This document shows positions 1-8,329 of a stretch of DNA of 64,000 bases, one piece after another; position 1 is the stretch's first letter, and every line of letters starts with the position of its first letter. A program made the translations under genes and the position numbers. This DNA is from Streptosporangiaceae bacterium (lineage in GTDB: Bacteria; Actinomycetota; Actinomycetes; Streptosporangiales; Streptosporangiaceae), in the NCBI GenBank assembly GCA_019245115.1, contig JAFARZ010000220.1, positions 95,083 through 159,082 of the forward strand. The letters run 5' to 3'. The notes under the pieces were generated by a model. The model was not told the origin of the DNA, did no database searches, and was given only the letters and a program-made list of their open reading frames with translations.

Positions 1-1
1 C

Positions 2-58
2 ACCGGCGAAAATATCAACAATTTGAACGAACGTACTGTGGTTTCTCTCCCCGGCTAG
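2..58 (+). CDS. C-terminal fragment of a possible gene entering the window
   Basis: Reading from base 2 there is an open frame that ends at TAG (56-58) and gives a short tail finishing NERTVVSLPG. The rest of the gene would lie before the window. The tail contains the recurring motif described in the findings, which also encodes an ERTV peptide in several other genes here. With only 18 codons visible, this may be chance. Confidence 0.2.
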   Translation, partial: TGENINNLNERTVVSLPG

Positions 59-153
59 CAGAGTCACCACTCCAGTGTGCCTTATCGTGCTGGTGGGCCG
101 GTCCGGACAGAGCCTGTCTCCGGGAATCCGGCCAGCGCGTCCGCTGCCCGCAG

Positions 154-444
154 TTACCAGTCGTCCCACCCGTCGCTGCCTGAACCGCTGCAGGAGGAAC
201 AGGTGACCCGGCCCTCGCCGTAGCACCAGGTGCACCGTTCCGTGCCGCCGCCGCTGCAGGAGCTGCAGCGCTCGCGGCCCGAACCGAGGCAGAACACGCA
301 GTCATCGTCGAAACCGAGGCAGTGGCACGAGTTGTATCCGCTTCCCGAGCAGGAGTAGCAGGCGCGGTTGCCGCTTCCGATGCAATCGGAGCAGTCTCGT
401 TTGCCGGTGCCGTAGCACCAGGTGCAGGAGCCCATTCCAAACAT
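154..444 (-). CDS. Small free-standing DnaJ-type zinc-finger protein
   Basis: The 96-residue product is almost entirely repeats of the form C-x-x-C-x-G-x-G (CTWCYGTG, CSDCIGSG, CYSCSGSG, CVFCLGSG, CSSCSGGG, CTWCYGEG, CSSCSGSG). This is the zinc-binding repeat of the DnaJ/Hsp40 cysteine-rich domain, which normally has four such repeats; about eight are visible here. There is no J domain and no substrate-binding domain. By analogy it should bind several zinc ions and may act in protein or RNA binding, but the partner is unknown. ATG at 442-444 is preceded by a GGGG stretch; a second ATG at 433-435 is possible. It lies in the opposite direction to the fragment before it and on the same strand as the hydrolase upstream. 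Confidence 0.6.
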   Translation of the reverse strand: MFGMGSCTWCYGTGKRDCSDCIGSGNRACYSCSGSGYNSCHCLGFDDDCVFCLGSGRERCSSCSGGGTERCTWCYGEGRVTCSSCSGSGSDGWDDW

Positions 445-488
445 TTTGCCCCAGAAAGAAGTGGGCGCGAATTGAAGTCAACCGGTCA

Positions 489-1379
489 CTACGCGGTTAT
501 GACCTCCGCTATCGTGCGTGTGGCGTGCGGCTCGAACAGGATCGTGTAGTGGTTCACACCGGGAATAAGCCGCGGACGCAGTTGCGGTGCGCGTTGCTGC
601 CAGGCTCGGACCAGCTCCGGAGGGTGAAGGCCGGGCGGGTGACCGAACATGCCTTTCGGCGCGGTCAGTAGCGGGACCGGCTCCTTGAGCCGTTCGAGGG
701 CGGCGGCGAAACCCGTGCCGGACAGGATGTGGCGGCCGTCGGCGCGGACAGCGTCCTGTTCGGCGCGGGAACGCAGACCATGGCCGTCGGCCTCGCGGAG
801 GTCGTAGGTGACGTAGTCCGTTACGTCCTGGGTCCAGCCTTTGGCGAAGGCCGGGTGCGCGTGCCAGAAGTCCAGATACGCTGCTTCGTCCGGGAAGACC
901 TGGCCGAGGCGGGCGATCGCCGGACCAAGGGTCGCGTCCAGTGCGGCGTCCAGGTCGATGCCTTCGGGCGTGGGGAAGGGAAGCCCGCCGTCGACCAGGA
1001 TCAGCTTGCGTACGAGTTCGGGATGGGCGTCACGGGTGAGCAGCGCGATATAGGCGCCCATCGAATGACCGGCCAGCACCGGTGGCTGCGCGCTGTGTTG
1101 TCCGGTCGCGAGTCCAAGCAGGGCGGCGACGTCCTTGACGTGCTGCTCCAGGCCGTACGGTCCGGGGAGGCCGGAGCTGTGACCCCGCCCGCGCAGGTCC
1201 GGTGCGGCAAGCGTCCATGTCGCTGGAAGCTGCCGGGCAACAGCTTGCCAGGCCATGGCCGAGGCCGTGATGCCGTGCACAGCGACGACGATGTTCTCGC
1301 CGGTGCCCCACAGGAGCACGCGGAGCTCGCCGCCGTCTACCGGGACCTGGATCTGGCCCTGTTCCATGTCCGGAACCAT
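489..1379 (-). CDS. Alpha/beta hydrolase
   Basis: A serine hydrolase of the alpha/beta fold. An HG oxyanion segment (VVAVHGITAS) is followed by the nucleophile elbow G-H-S-M-G and a C-terminal catalytic histidine in GVNHYTIL. The acid is probably the aspartate of LILVDGG or one just before the final helix. The length of about 296 residues from the ATG at 1377-1379 fits the family. The frame stays open up to 1541, but that extra N-terminal stretch is low in structure and unlike the family, so the internal start (or the ATG at 1365-1367) is preferred. The substrate cannot be read from sequence; esterases, lactonases and C-C hydrolases share this layout. Confidence 0.8.
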   Translation of the reverse strand: MVPDMEQGQIQVPVDGGELRVLLWGTGENIVVAVHGITASAMAWQAVARQLPATWTLAAPDLRGRGHSSGLPGPYGLEQHVKDVAALLGLATGQHSAQPPVLAGHSMGAYIALLTRDAHPELVRKLILVDGGLPFPTPEGIDLDAALDATLGPAIARLGQVFPDEAAYLDFWHAHPAFAKGWTQDVTDYVTYDLREADGHGLRSRAEQDAVRADGRHILSGTGFAAALERLKEPVPLLTAPKGMFGHPPGLHPPELVRAWQQRAPQLRPRLIPGVNHYTILFEPHATRTIAEVITA

Positions 1380-1918
1380 AATGGGCGCAACCGCGGTGGT
1401 GCGTCGTGCGGTCGGCGGCACAGCCCAAGCCCCGACTCCCGGCCGTCCCGGGGATATACCCCATCGGCTCGTGTCATTCGAGGCACCACCGCGGTTACGC
1501 GCTTGTGGCACGCCGCCCGCTGAGCGGTGTACTGAACCCACCGCCAGCGAGCGACATGTAGACGGTCCCCCCAGCCCCGTCCGTTCTATAAGTCAGTCGT
1601 AAGACCTACGTTCGTCACGCGACACATCCCTCTGTCGCGCTGGAAGAAGGCGCTTCAGGCCCAGGTGACGCGCATCCCTGCCCCTCCCTCCGGCAGTTAC
1701 ATGCAGCCACGTGGCGGGACCCCGGCGTGGCCACGCCGGGTAATCGTGGCTCGTCAAACACCATTTAGCGTCAACTTTGCGGACGATGCACGCGAATGTG
1801 AGTAGATAGTGCTCAAGATGGCTCGACATGGGTTAAGGTAGCTAATCGGAGCTAGTCATTTACGGTCAGCGTCCGACTAGACAGGAGCCCCGCAGGGTTA
1901 CATCCGGAACGGTGGAAC
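1380..1918. other. Intergenic region without a convincing gene
   Basis: About 540 bases between the divergent hydrolase and diguanylate cyclase genes. One 78-codon frame at 1593-1829 on the minus strand has no recognisable family and no good ribosome site. The region probably carries the promoters of both flanking genes, but I see no distinct operator or terminator. Confidence 0.4.
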
Positions 1919-3334
1919 ATGGGAGCATCGTCCATCACATGCGCGCTCGCGCGCGCGGATTTCCGGACTTGGGCGTGGTGGCGACTCCCGTGGCTTCTGC
2001 GGCTGTACATCGGAATTGCGTCATTTGCGGCTCTTGTGATGACAGGCTACGCAGCTTCGCAGACGACATGGCATGGCTTGGACCTAGCGAAGTACTCCCT
2101 CCTGCTAGGTTGTGGCGTCGCGTCCGTCATGGCGAAGCGGGGTGCCGCGTACCACATGGGCGGGATGACACGGGACTTCCTCAGTACGTGGGTTCTTCCT
2201 GTCGCGATCTTGCTGCCGCCGGTTTATGCCATGGTGACCCCCATTCCTCTCCAGATCATCACGGAGATGCGTGTCAACAAGGGGGTCCTCTACCGCAGAG
2301 TGTTCACCGTAGCCGTGGTCGGAATGTCTTATGGTGCTGCTTCTCTGCTCTTTCGGGCTTTCCCCGACTCCTTCGCTGGCGGCGCTATCGGTGGGGGCAA
2401 GCACGCGCTTACCTGGACCCTCGCAGTAGCAGCATGCGAGATCGTGGGGGGCAGAGGCCACAACCTCCTCATCGCTGTTGCGGTCAAAATCACAGACCCG
2501 AAGGTGAGTCTGCTTAAACTGCAACTCGACCGGGAAGCCCTGCAGGGTGACTTCGCCGAGTCAGACCTCGGGATACTGATTACGATTGTCGTTGGTGTCA
2601 ATGTGGTGCTAGCGGTATTCGCGGTGCCTACGGTGCTGTTGATACGAACGTTCATGATGCATACGCAGTTGCTTGCGCAATCAAGGATCGACACGAAGAC
2701 GGGCCTCCTTAATTCCTCGACCTGGGAGGCGGAGGCGACCAACGAGATCACGCGGGCCATCAGGACGCACAGCCCGCTGTCAGTGGCGTTGATCGACATT
2801 GATCATTTCAAGCGCGTCAATGACACGCACGGGCACCTGGTGGGGGACAAGGTCCTGCGCGCGGTTACCGATGCGATCCAGCAGCACCTGCGAAGTTATG
2901 ACCGAGCCGGACGGTTCGGGGGAGAAGAGTTCGTCGTTCTGCTGCCGCAAGCCCGGCAGGCTGACGCCGTCAACATCGCCGAACGTCTCCGCGGCCACAT
3001 CGCCGCTATGTCGATACCCGTCCGCGACGGTGGATCCGGCAGGGTGCACACACCGGATCCGTCGATGAACGGCGCGGCCAGTCACGACGAGAGCGATCCC
3101 CAGGTTCGGCTCACGATCTCGGTGGGGGTTGCCGCGCTCAACGAGTCCGTCCACGAGCTGAATGCCCTCATGGCGGCGGCCGACGCCGCGCTGTATCACG
3201 CCAAGCAAACCGGCCGCAACAGGACGTCCGTCGTCTGGGCGTCCGAGCCCGTGAGTCTCGGCTCCTCGAGCGAGCCGGACGGCCCGCACGGCGTGGAGAC
3301 GCCCAGCACCTCATCCAGCGCGTCGACCGTTTAG
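1919..3334 (+). CDS. Membrane-bound GGDEF diguanylate cyclase (first paralogue)
   Basis: This protein probably makes cyclic di-GMP from two GTP at the membrane. The first 230 or so residues hold about five to six hydrophobic segments. A short linker ending in RIDTKTGLLN leads into the GGDEF domain. The active site reads GGEEF, and an RxxD inhibitory site (RSYD) lies exactly five residues before it, so product inhibition is expected. The metal-binding DIDHFKRVND and the downstream ISVGVA motif are also present. A low-complexity Ser/Gly/Pro tail of about 35 residues follows. The protein is a clear paralogue of the gene at 9828-11108, with the same membrane module and linker. ATG at 1919 follows GGTGG. 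The last 24 bases overlap the convergent MarR gene. Confidence 0.85.
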   Translation: MGASSITCALARADFRTWAWWRLPWLLRLYIGIASFAALVMTGYAASQTTWHGLDLAKYSLLLGCGVASVMAKRGAAYHMGGMTRDFLSTWVLPVAILLPPVYAMVTPIPLQIITEMRVNKGVLYRRVFTVAVVGMSYGAASLLFRAFPDSFAGGAIGGGKHALTWTLAVAACEIVGGRGHNLLIAVAVKITDPKVSLLKLQLDREALQGDFAESDLGILITIVVGVNVVLAVFAVPTVLLIRTFMMHTQLLAQSRIDTKTGLLNSSTWEAEATNEITRAIRTHSPLSVALIDIDHFKRVNDTHGHLVGDKVLRAVTDAIQQHLRSYDRAGRFGGEEFVVLLPQARQADAVNIAERLRGHIAAMSIPVRDGGSGRVHTPDPSMNGAASHDESDPQVRLTISVGVAALNESVHELNALMAAADAALYHAKQTGRNRTSVVWASEPVSLGSSSEPDGPHGVETPSTSSSASTV

Positions 3335-3760
3335 CACCCCGGCGTTCGGTGGTGCCTGGCTCAGGTGCTCCAGAACCGGTGCCAGACTTCGCAGTTCGTT
3401 GAGATGTGCGGAGGACAGCTTGCCCAGGCAAGCCTGCCCGTCTCGGGTGAGGCGGATTCGGATGATCCGGCCGTCGCCGTCGTCTCTTGTCCGCGCCACG
3501 AGACCCGCCGCCTCTGCGCGGTCGATGAGTTCGACCGCGCTGTGATGGCGCAGCAGGAGGTGATCCGCCAGATCGCCGATGGTCGGCGGCTGATCCCCGG
3601 GATGCCCTCGGACGGCAAGCAGCAGCTGATGTTGCGCGGGAGTGAGGCCCGCTTCGCGAGCGCTTGTTTCGCTCCAGCTGAGGAATTTCCGCAAGCCCGT
3701 ACGGAACGCCAGCAGGCTCTCATAGTCCGAGTCGGTTAGCGGCTGGTCGTCTTCCGTCAC
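3311..3760 (-). CDS. MarR-family transcriptional regulator
   Basis: This 149-residue winged-helix regulator has the MarR core: LTPAQHQLLLAVRG, then the recognition helix region TIGDLADHLLLRHHSAVELIDRAEAAGLV, and a wing with DDGDGRIIRIRLT. The usual R-x-x-x-x-D-R-R wing is recognisable in altered form. It is transcribed divergently from the acyl-CoA synthetase gene at 3909. The shared 148-base gap holds a 14-bp palindrome, so it probably represses itself and its neighbour and responds to an aromatic acid, fatty acid or CoA ester. Its 3' end overlaps the GGDEF gene by 24 bases on the other strand. Confidence 0.85.
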   Translation of the reverse strand: MTEDDQPLTDSDYESLLAFRTGLRKFLSWSETSAREAGLTPAQHQLLLAVRGHPGDQPPTIGDLADHLLLRHHSAVELIDRAEAAGLVARTRDDGDGRIIRIRLTRDGQACLGKLSSAHLNELRSLAPVLEHLSQAPPNAGVLNGRRAG

Positions 3761-3789
3761 GCGGCAGTCCTTGTCAGAGGCGGGGCCAG

Positions 3790-3888
3790 GATCTGATCAG
3801 ATCGTATCGTGTAGCGACATTGCCTCCTGGGCGAGCACGGTTCCCGGAGGTTGCGCCGATGTCGTTCGTGCAAAGATCTGAGAAGATT
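3790..3888. promoter_or_regulatory. Divergent promoter region with a likely MarR operator
   Basis: A perfect palindrome GATCTGATCAGATC lies at 3790-3803, and a related imperfect copy GATCTGAGAAGATT at 3875-3888, just before the AGGAGG ribosome site (3895-3900) of the acyl-CoA synthetase gene. Two related sites between a MarR gene and its divergent neighbour fit the usual MarR arrangement. That the MarR protein binds here is inferred. Confidence 0.5.
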
Positions 3889-3908
3889 TTAGGCAGGAGG
3901 TTCGGATC

Positions 3909-5528
3909 ATGCTGAGTTATTCATCGGGACCGTCCGCCACGCCGCTGCTCGGGGACACGATTGGCGGGAATTTCGACGCCGCCGTGCGAAAGTTCGCCGG
4001 TCGTGACGCACTGGTCGACCTGCCCGCCGGGCGGCGGTGGAGCTACGCTGAGCTGGCCGCCGATGTGGATGCCCTGGCGCTCGGGCTGCTGGGGGTGGGC
4101 ATCGGTAAGGGCGATCGCGTGGGGATCTGGGCGCCGAACTGCGCCGAATGGGTGCTGGTGCAGTACGCGACCGCCAAGATCGGCGCGATCCTGGTCAATA
4201 TCAACCCGGCGTACCGCGTCCGGGAGCTTGAGTTCGTGCTCAACCAGTCGGGTGCGAAGCTGCTGGTGGCCGCCCAGAAGCTGAAGACCTCCGACTACGC
4301 GGCGATGATCGACGAAGTGCGGCCGCAGTGCGCCGCGCTGTCCGACGTAGTACTGCTCGGAACCCCCGAATGGACCGCACTACAGGCGCGCGGGGCCCAA
4401 GCCGATCGCTCGTCACTTGAGCGAATACTGCTGGATCGGGATGATCCAATAAACATTCAGTACACCTCGGGGACCACCGGTTTCCCGAAGGGCGCGACGC
4501 TGTCTCACCACAACATCCTGAACAACGGGTTCTTCGTGGGCGAGCTGTGCGGATACAGCGAGGCCGACCGGATCTGCATTCCGGTGCCGTTTTATCACTG
4601 CTTCGGCATGGTCATGGGGAATCTCGCGGCCACATCGCACGGCGCCTGCATGGTGATTCCCGCCCCGTCGTTCGATCCGGCCGCGGCGTTGCAGGCCGTG
4701 GCCGCGGAGCGATGCACGTCGCTGTACGGGGTACCGACGATGTTCATCGCCGAACTGGCGGTTCCGGAGTTCGATTCGTACGATCTGTCATCCCTCCGGA
4801 CCGGGATCATGGCGGGTTCGCCGTGCCCGGTCGAGGTGATGAAGCAGGTCATGACCCGGATGTCCATGCGCGAGGTGTCGATCTGTTACGGCATGACGGA
4901 GACATCGCCGGTGTCCACGCAGACCAGGGTCGACGATTCGGTCGAGCGGAGGGTGTCGACGGTGGGGCGGGTTGGCCCGCACCTTGAGGTAAAGGTTGTC
5001 GATCCAGGCTCTGGCATGACCGTTCCCAATGGTGTGCCGGGGGAGCTGTGCACCCGCGGCTACTCGGTCATGCTCGGATACTGGGGACAGCCGGATGCGA
5101 CGGCCGACGCGATCGACCGCGCCGGCTGGATGCGTACCGGGGATCTCGCGGTGATGGACGCTGACGGGTATGTGTCAATCACCGGGCGGATCAAGGACAT
5201 GGTCATCCGGGGCGGCGAGAACATATATCCGCGGGAGATCGAGGAATTTCTCTACACCCATCCCGACATCCTCGATGCGCAGGTCATCGGGGTGCCGGAT
5301 CCGGTGTACGGGGAAGAGCTGATGGCATGGGTGCGGCTGCGGCCTGGTGCGGCTGGATTGACGGTTGAGGCATTGCGTGAGTTCTGTCAGGGCAAGCTGG
5401 CGCACTACAAGATCCCGCGATATGTCCACGTGGTGGAGGAGTTCCCGATGACGGTCACCGGGAAGATACGGAAAGTAGAGATGCGAGCGCAAGCCGTTGC
5501 TATCTTGGGGCTAGACTCCTCTGCGTAG
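3909..5528 (+). CDS. Acyl-CoA synthetase, FadD-like AMP-forming ligase
   Basis: This 539-residue member of the ANL adenylating superfamily activates a carboxylic acid as acyl-AMP and transfers it to CoA. The core motifs appear in order: the P-loop-like [11 protein letters not shown], the A5 motif YGMTETSP, the TGD motif GWMRTGDLA, the hinge [16 protein letters not shown], and the catalytic lysine in MTVTGKIRK close to the C-terminus. Length and motif spacing match medium/long-chain or branched-chain acyl-CoA ligases of actinobacteria; chain-length preference cannot be read. The start is set by AGGAGG eight bases before the ATG. It is probably controlled by the divergent MarR regulator. Confidence 0.9.
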   Translation: MLSYSSGPSATPLLGDTIGGNFDAAVRKFAGRDALVDLPAGRRWSYAELAADVDALALGLLGVGIGKGDRVGIWAPNCAEWVLVQYATAKIGAILVNINPAYRVRELEFVLNQSGAKLLVAAQKLKTSDYAAMIDEVRPQCAALSDVVLLGTPEWTALQARGAQADRSSLERILLDRDDPINIQYTSGTTGFPKGATLSHHNILNNGFFVGELCGYSEADRICIPVPFYHCFGMVMGNLAATSHGACMVIPAPSFDPAAALQAVAAERCTSLYGVPTMFIAELAVPEFDSYDLSSLRTGIMAGSPCPVEVMKQVMTRMSMREVSICYGMTETSPVSTQTRVDDSVERRVSTVGRVGPHLEVKVVDPGSGMTVPNGVPGELCTRGYSVMLGYWGQPDATADAIDRAGWMRTGDLAVMDADGYVSITGRIKDMVIRGGENIYPREIEEFLYTHPDILDAQVIGVPDPVYGEELMAWVRLRPGAAGLTVEALREFCQGKLAHYKIPRYVHVVEEFPMTVTGKIRKVEMRAQAVAILGLDSSA

Positions 5529-5556
5529 CAAAACCGTCTCTCTCCGTTGAGGTTCG

Positions 5557-6702
5557 ATGGGTGTCGATCGTCCAGACGATTCCGACGTGCCTTCGTTCGC
5601 CGATGGCGGTTCGGATCGATCGGGCCGGTCCCCTTCTGACGCGCCGGCCGGAGTCGATCCGCCGGACAGTCACGCTGAGGTACGCGCTCGGTGCGAGTAC
5701 TACGAGTCGTTGCGCGCCGATGCCTGGGACGAGCCTGCCGACGGGCGGAAGGCGGGTCTGTGCGTTTCCGCAGCTCGCCCGGCGCGGGGGGACATCCCAC
5801 CGGAACCCGCCGCTCGTTTCGGCGACTCCGCGACTCTGCCGGCCTGGGGAGACGACCCCCCGGAGGCCCCCGCGGGTTCCCGCGTCTCCGCGGAAACGTC
5901 CCACGCAATTGCGCCAGACGTTTCCGCGGAAACGTCATCGCGGGATTCGCGGGAATCGCAGGAATCGTGGGACGAAGCGGCGGAGCGGTTCCGCGCGGCC
6001 TGGGCTGAGCATCGGACGCGATGGCCCGACGGCGAAAGGCAACCGGTCGACCGCTCCGGCGATCCGCCCGGTTCCTGGCGCGGCGAGAGCGGGAGATATC
6101 TCGATAATGCCGCAAACGCTGAGGTCGAGAAGCGGTGTGATCGGATAGCGGAGGTGGAGCAGAACGTGATCTCACCCGCGATGCGAGAGATCGAGGCCTG
6201 CGATCCCTCGCGCCGCCTGGTCGGCTTCGAACACCGCCTCAAAGGCCAAGATCGCATCAAAGACAAAGTCGCCGCGGACATGGAAGAGAAAGGTCGCACT
6301 GCAACCGAAGCATTGCTTATGGTAAAAGATATCATTAGGTACACTTTCGTATATACCGACGAGTCGTATACCTCTAGCGTCAGAGCAGACCTCACGCGTA
6401 TGGAAGCACGGGGATTCCAGGAAGTCGAGCGCAGGAATACCTGGTCAGAGGAGCAGTACAAGGGGATCAACAGCAGATGGCGTGACCACGATACCGGGCA
6501 GCTCTTCGAGGTTCAGTTCCATACTGATCTCAGCTTTGAGGCTAAGCAGCTTACGCACTGCGTTTATGAACGGATCCGCAGTCCAGGCACAGGTCGTGCG
6601 GAACTGCGCGAGCTTCGGCAGTTGCAGGGTAATACATGCCGACAAATACCGATTCCGCCAGATGCGTCCACTATTCAAGACTATTTATCGGAGAACGCGT
6701 GA
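5557..6702 (+). CDS. RelA/SpoT-fold-like nucleotidyltransferase, module copy 1 (candidate toxin)
   Basis: The C-terminal 190 residues resemble the RelA/SpoT synthetase fold: RLKGQDRIKDKV (cf. the R-x-K...S-I-x-x-K-L helix), VKDIIRYTFVY (cf. D-I-x-G-x-R), QYKGINSRW (cf. the nucleotide-stacking Y-x-S-x-H segment) and FEVQFHT (cf. the catalytic E-x-Q-I-R-T), then a late TH..YERIR. No HD hydrolase domain and no TGS/ACT domains are present, so it would be a small synthetase-like enzyme. Residues 1-130 are low-complexity and may be partly untranslated; in-frame starts farther in are possible. The segment WAEHRTRWP...VDRSGDPPGSWR is shared with copy 2. The GTG of the next gene overlaps this stop. 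It could be a toxic alarmone synthetase or an unrelated fold. The fold call is by eye. Confidence 0.6.
   Translation: MGVDRPDDSDVPSFADGGSDRSGRSPSDAPAGVDPPDSHAEVRARCEYYESLRADAWDEPADGRKAGLCVSAARPARGDIPPEPAARFGDSATLPAWGDDPPEAPAGSRVSAETSHAIAPDVSAETSSRDSRESQESWDEAAERFRAAWAEHRTRWPDGERQPVDRSGDPPGSWRGESGRYLDNAANAEVEKRCDRIAEVEQNVISPAMREIEACDPSRRLVGFEHRLKGQDRIKDKVAADMEEKGRTATEALLMVKDIIRYTFVYTDESYTSSVRADLTRMEARGFQEVERRNTWSEEQYKGINSRWRDHDTGQLFEVQFHTDLSFEAKQLTHCVYERIRSPGTGRAELRELRQLQGNTCRQIPIPPDASTIQDYLSENA
5917..5936. repeat. 20-bp perfect palindrome inside a coding region
   Basis: GACGTTTCCGCGGAAACGTC is its own reverse complement. A partial copy (GTCTCCGCGGAAACGTC) starts at 5884. Both encode the repeated peptide VSAETS in the low-complexity N-terminal part of the RelA/SpoT-like gene. 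It could be a regulator site placed within the gene, or only a product of local repeat growth. Confidence 0.7.
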
Positions 6703-6962
6703 CTCGAAAAATAACTTACTACGCCATGGTGGACGACTTCAGTAGCCGTGAGGAACCCGCTGGCGTCCTTCGCCGCGTGGAAGATGCGGAGGGAGAAAGT
6801 GACGAAGTATTCACCCGCAGCCTCACCTGGAAGCGAAGCTCATCTCTTTACGCTGCCGAGCGGGGGAACATGGATAACAAGTTCTACGAGATTGGGGAGG
6901 AGGAGGCTGAGCGGATCGTGGCACGGATCCGCGCTACGGCCTCTGGGGCGGCGGACGACTAA
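6699..6962 (+). CDS. Small conserved partner protein of module copy 1 (candidate antitoxin)
   Basis: This 87-residue acidic protein belongs to a family with three members in this window. Its pattern is ITYYA..., then FSSRE-x-P-x-GVLRR-x-E, then DE-x-FTR-x-L-x-W, an ERG, and a C-terminal helix EEEAE-x-IV-x-RIR. There are no membrane segments and no DNA-binding motif. The GTG start at 6699 overlaps the TGA of the upstream gene (GTGA), which implies translational coupling and a fixed ratio of the two products. In all three modules it follows the RelA/SpoT-like gene directly. A role in neutralising that protein is inferred from this constant pairing; a shared enzymatic complex is also possible. 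Confidence 0.7.
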   Translation: MTRKITYYAMVDDFSSREEPAGVLRRVEDAEGESDEVFTRSLTWKRSSSLYAAERGNMDNKFYEIGEEEAERIVARIRATASGAADD

Positions 6963-7188
6963 CCACCTATGTAAGTAAACCACGCCGCAGTACCCAGGGG
7001 GCGTAGCGCTTGCACGATAATTACGGTCCTGATGCGGGTCGCGGTGCCTGGGAGGGGCGGGGAAAGGGTTGACTGGCGGATGGGCCGCTTCGCCACCAGC
7101 AACGCCAGGCCGTCTTCAGCGTGTCGGCCAGATGTCGGTATTCCCGGTCAGTTTCCAGGGCATGGTGAGGGGTCGCCGGTTTGCCAGG

Positions 7189-7360
7189 ATATGGCCGTTA
7201 TGTGCATGGCGATTGCGGCAAACGACACGGAATAAAAGGGTCGCGCGGAAGAAAGGGTACCGGTTTCCGGCGCCTTTTGTTCCGGATGGCTCCTAACTTC
7301 CACAAGATGGCTGGCTCGTGTGCCCGCTATGCGGTAGTACGCGTAAATTCGCAGGCTGGC
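7189..7360 (-). repeat. Dispersed ~172-bp hairpin repeat, copy 1 (reversed)
   Basis: Read on the minus strand, this stretch runs from a GCCAGCCTGCGAATTTACGC block through CGCATAGCGGGCAC and AGTTAGGAGCC, then a GC-rich stem around GGCGCCGG-aaa-CCGGTACC, then CTTTTATTCCGTGTCG and finally ACATAACGGCCATA. The same order and almost the same length occur at 16869, 29335 and 44036. No open frame is conserved across copies. It lies in the 630-base gene-free gap between the small partner gene and the acetyltransferase. Confidence 0.75.
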
Positions 7361-7437
7361 ACCGCATTTGCAAAGAGGGCATGGCCGCCACGGGCCTGAT
7401 AACAGCAAGAAGCGTTGTCGCGGCACAAGCGGCGCGC

Positions 7438-7566
7438 AGGCGCGGGCCGTACAAGCGGAGCAGGGCCGCACTAGCGGAGCAGGGCCGCACAAGCGGCGCG
7501 CGGGCGCAGGGCGGCACGGCGCCGCGCGGACACACGGCGCCGCGCGGACACACGGCGCCGCAAGGC
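7438..7566. repeat. GC-rich tandem repeats before the acetyltransferase gene
   Basis: Two arrays lie side by side: a unit of about 19-20 bases containing GCGGAGCAGGGCCGCAC, present about twice with degenerate flanks, and an 18-base unit ACGGCGCCGCGCGGACAC, present two to three times. They end about 30 bases before the start codon at 7595. I see no coding sense in them. Confidence 0.65.
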
Positions 7567-7594
7567 ATGGGTACGGGTGGGCCATAGTGGACGG

Positions 7595-8116
7595 ATGAGA
7601 GCTACACGACTTGTCGCCCCTGAGGACGCGCCGGTGATCGCGAAGCTGATCACAGAAAACCGCGGTTTCATGGCGCCTTGGGAGCCTGACAGGGGTGACG
7701 ACTACTTCACCGTCGAGAGCCAGCGCAAGGTGATCCAGGCCGGACTGGAGCGCAAAGCGCAGGGAGTGTCGCTCCCGCACGTCATCCTTGACGAGAACGG
7801 CGAAGTCGTCGGCCGGATCACGCTGAACAGCATCGTCCGTGGCCCGTTCCAGTCGTGCAGCGTCGGCTACTGGCTGAGCCAGAATGCGAACGGCCGGGGC
7901 CTGGCCACCGCCGCGCTCGCCGAGATGAAGCGGATCGCGTTCGCTGAGCTAGGCCTGCACCGGGTCGAGGCAGGCACCCTCAAGCACAACATCAGGTCGC
8001 AGCGGGTCCTCGAACGCAACGGGTTCGAGCGCTTCGGCCTGGCGCCCAGGTACCTGAAGATCGCGGGGGAGTGGCAGGATCACATTCTTTACCAGGTGCT
8101 CAGTGGCGGGATCTAA
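7595..8116 (+). CDS. GNAT N-acetyltransferase, RimJ/RimL type
   Basis: This 173-residue acetyltransferase has the RimJ/RimL layout. An N-terminal strand RATRLVAPEDA is followed by acceptor-side residues (FMAPWEPDR), a VGRITLNSI strand, then CSVGYWLSQNANGRGLATAAL, which carries the acetyl-CoA pyrophosphate loop, and HRVEAGTLKHNIRSQRVLERNGFER. Members acetylate N-terminal residues of ribosomal proteins or other amines; the acceptor here is unknown. The ATG at 7595 is preferred over an upstream in-frame ATG at 7577 because the family begins at this point. The gene has its own upstream region filled by GC-rich tandem repeats. Confidence 0.85.
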   Translation: MRATRLVAPEDAPVIAKLITENRGFMAPWEPDRGDDYFTVESQRKVIQAGLERKAQGVSLPHVILDENGEVVGRITLNSIVRGPFQSCSVGYWLSQNANGRGLATAALAEMKRIAFAELGLHRVEAGTLKHNIRSQRVLERNGFERFGLAPRYLKIAGEWQDHILYQVLSGGI

Positions 8117-8329
8117 TTCGGACATCTGACCTGCATTGACGCCTGGATGGCCGGAAACGGTAGTAGCGGCGTGGTGTGATTGATTCGTTGCAGTTTGTTG
8201 GCATTGGTTCCGTGGATCGGCGAGGATGTCATAGTCCGCCGGATCATGCGCGTGACCAAACGCGTGAACAAACGTGTTACCGCGTGCATGACCATGTGAT
8301 TGACGACCTGCCTTACCAGGGAGTTGCCG

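Noticed and set aside
1593..1829. 78-codon minus-strand frame before the first GGDEF gene
   Set aside because: No ribosome site, no family and poor codon pattern for this GC content.
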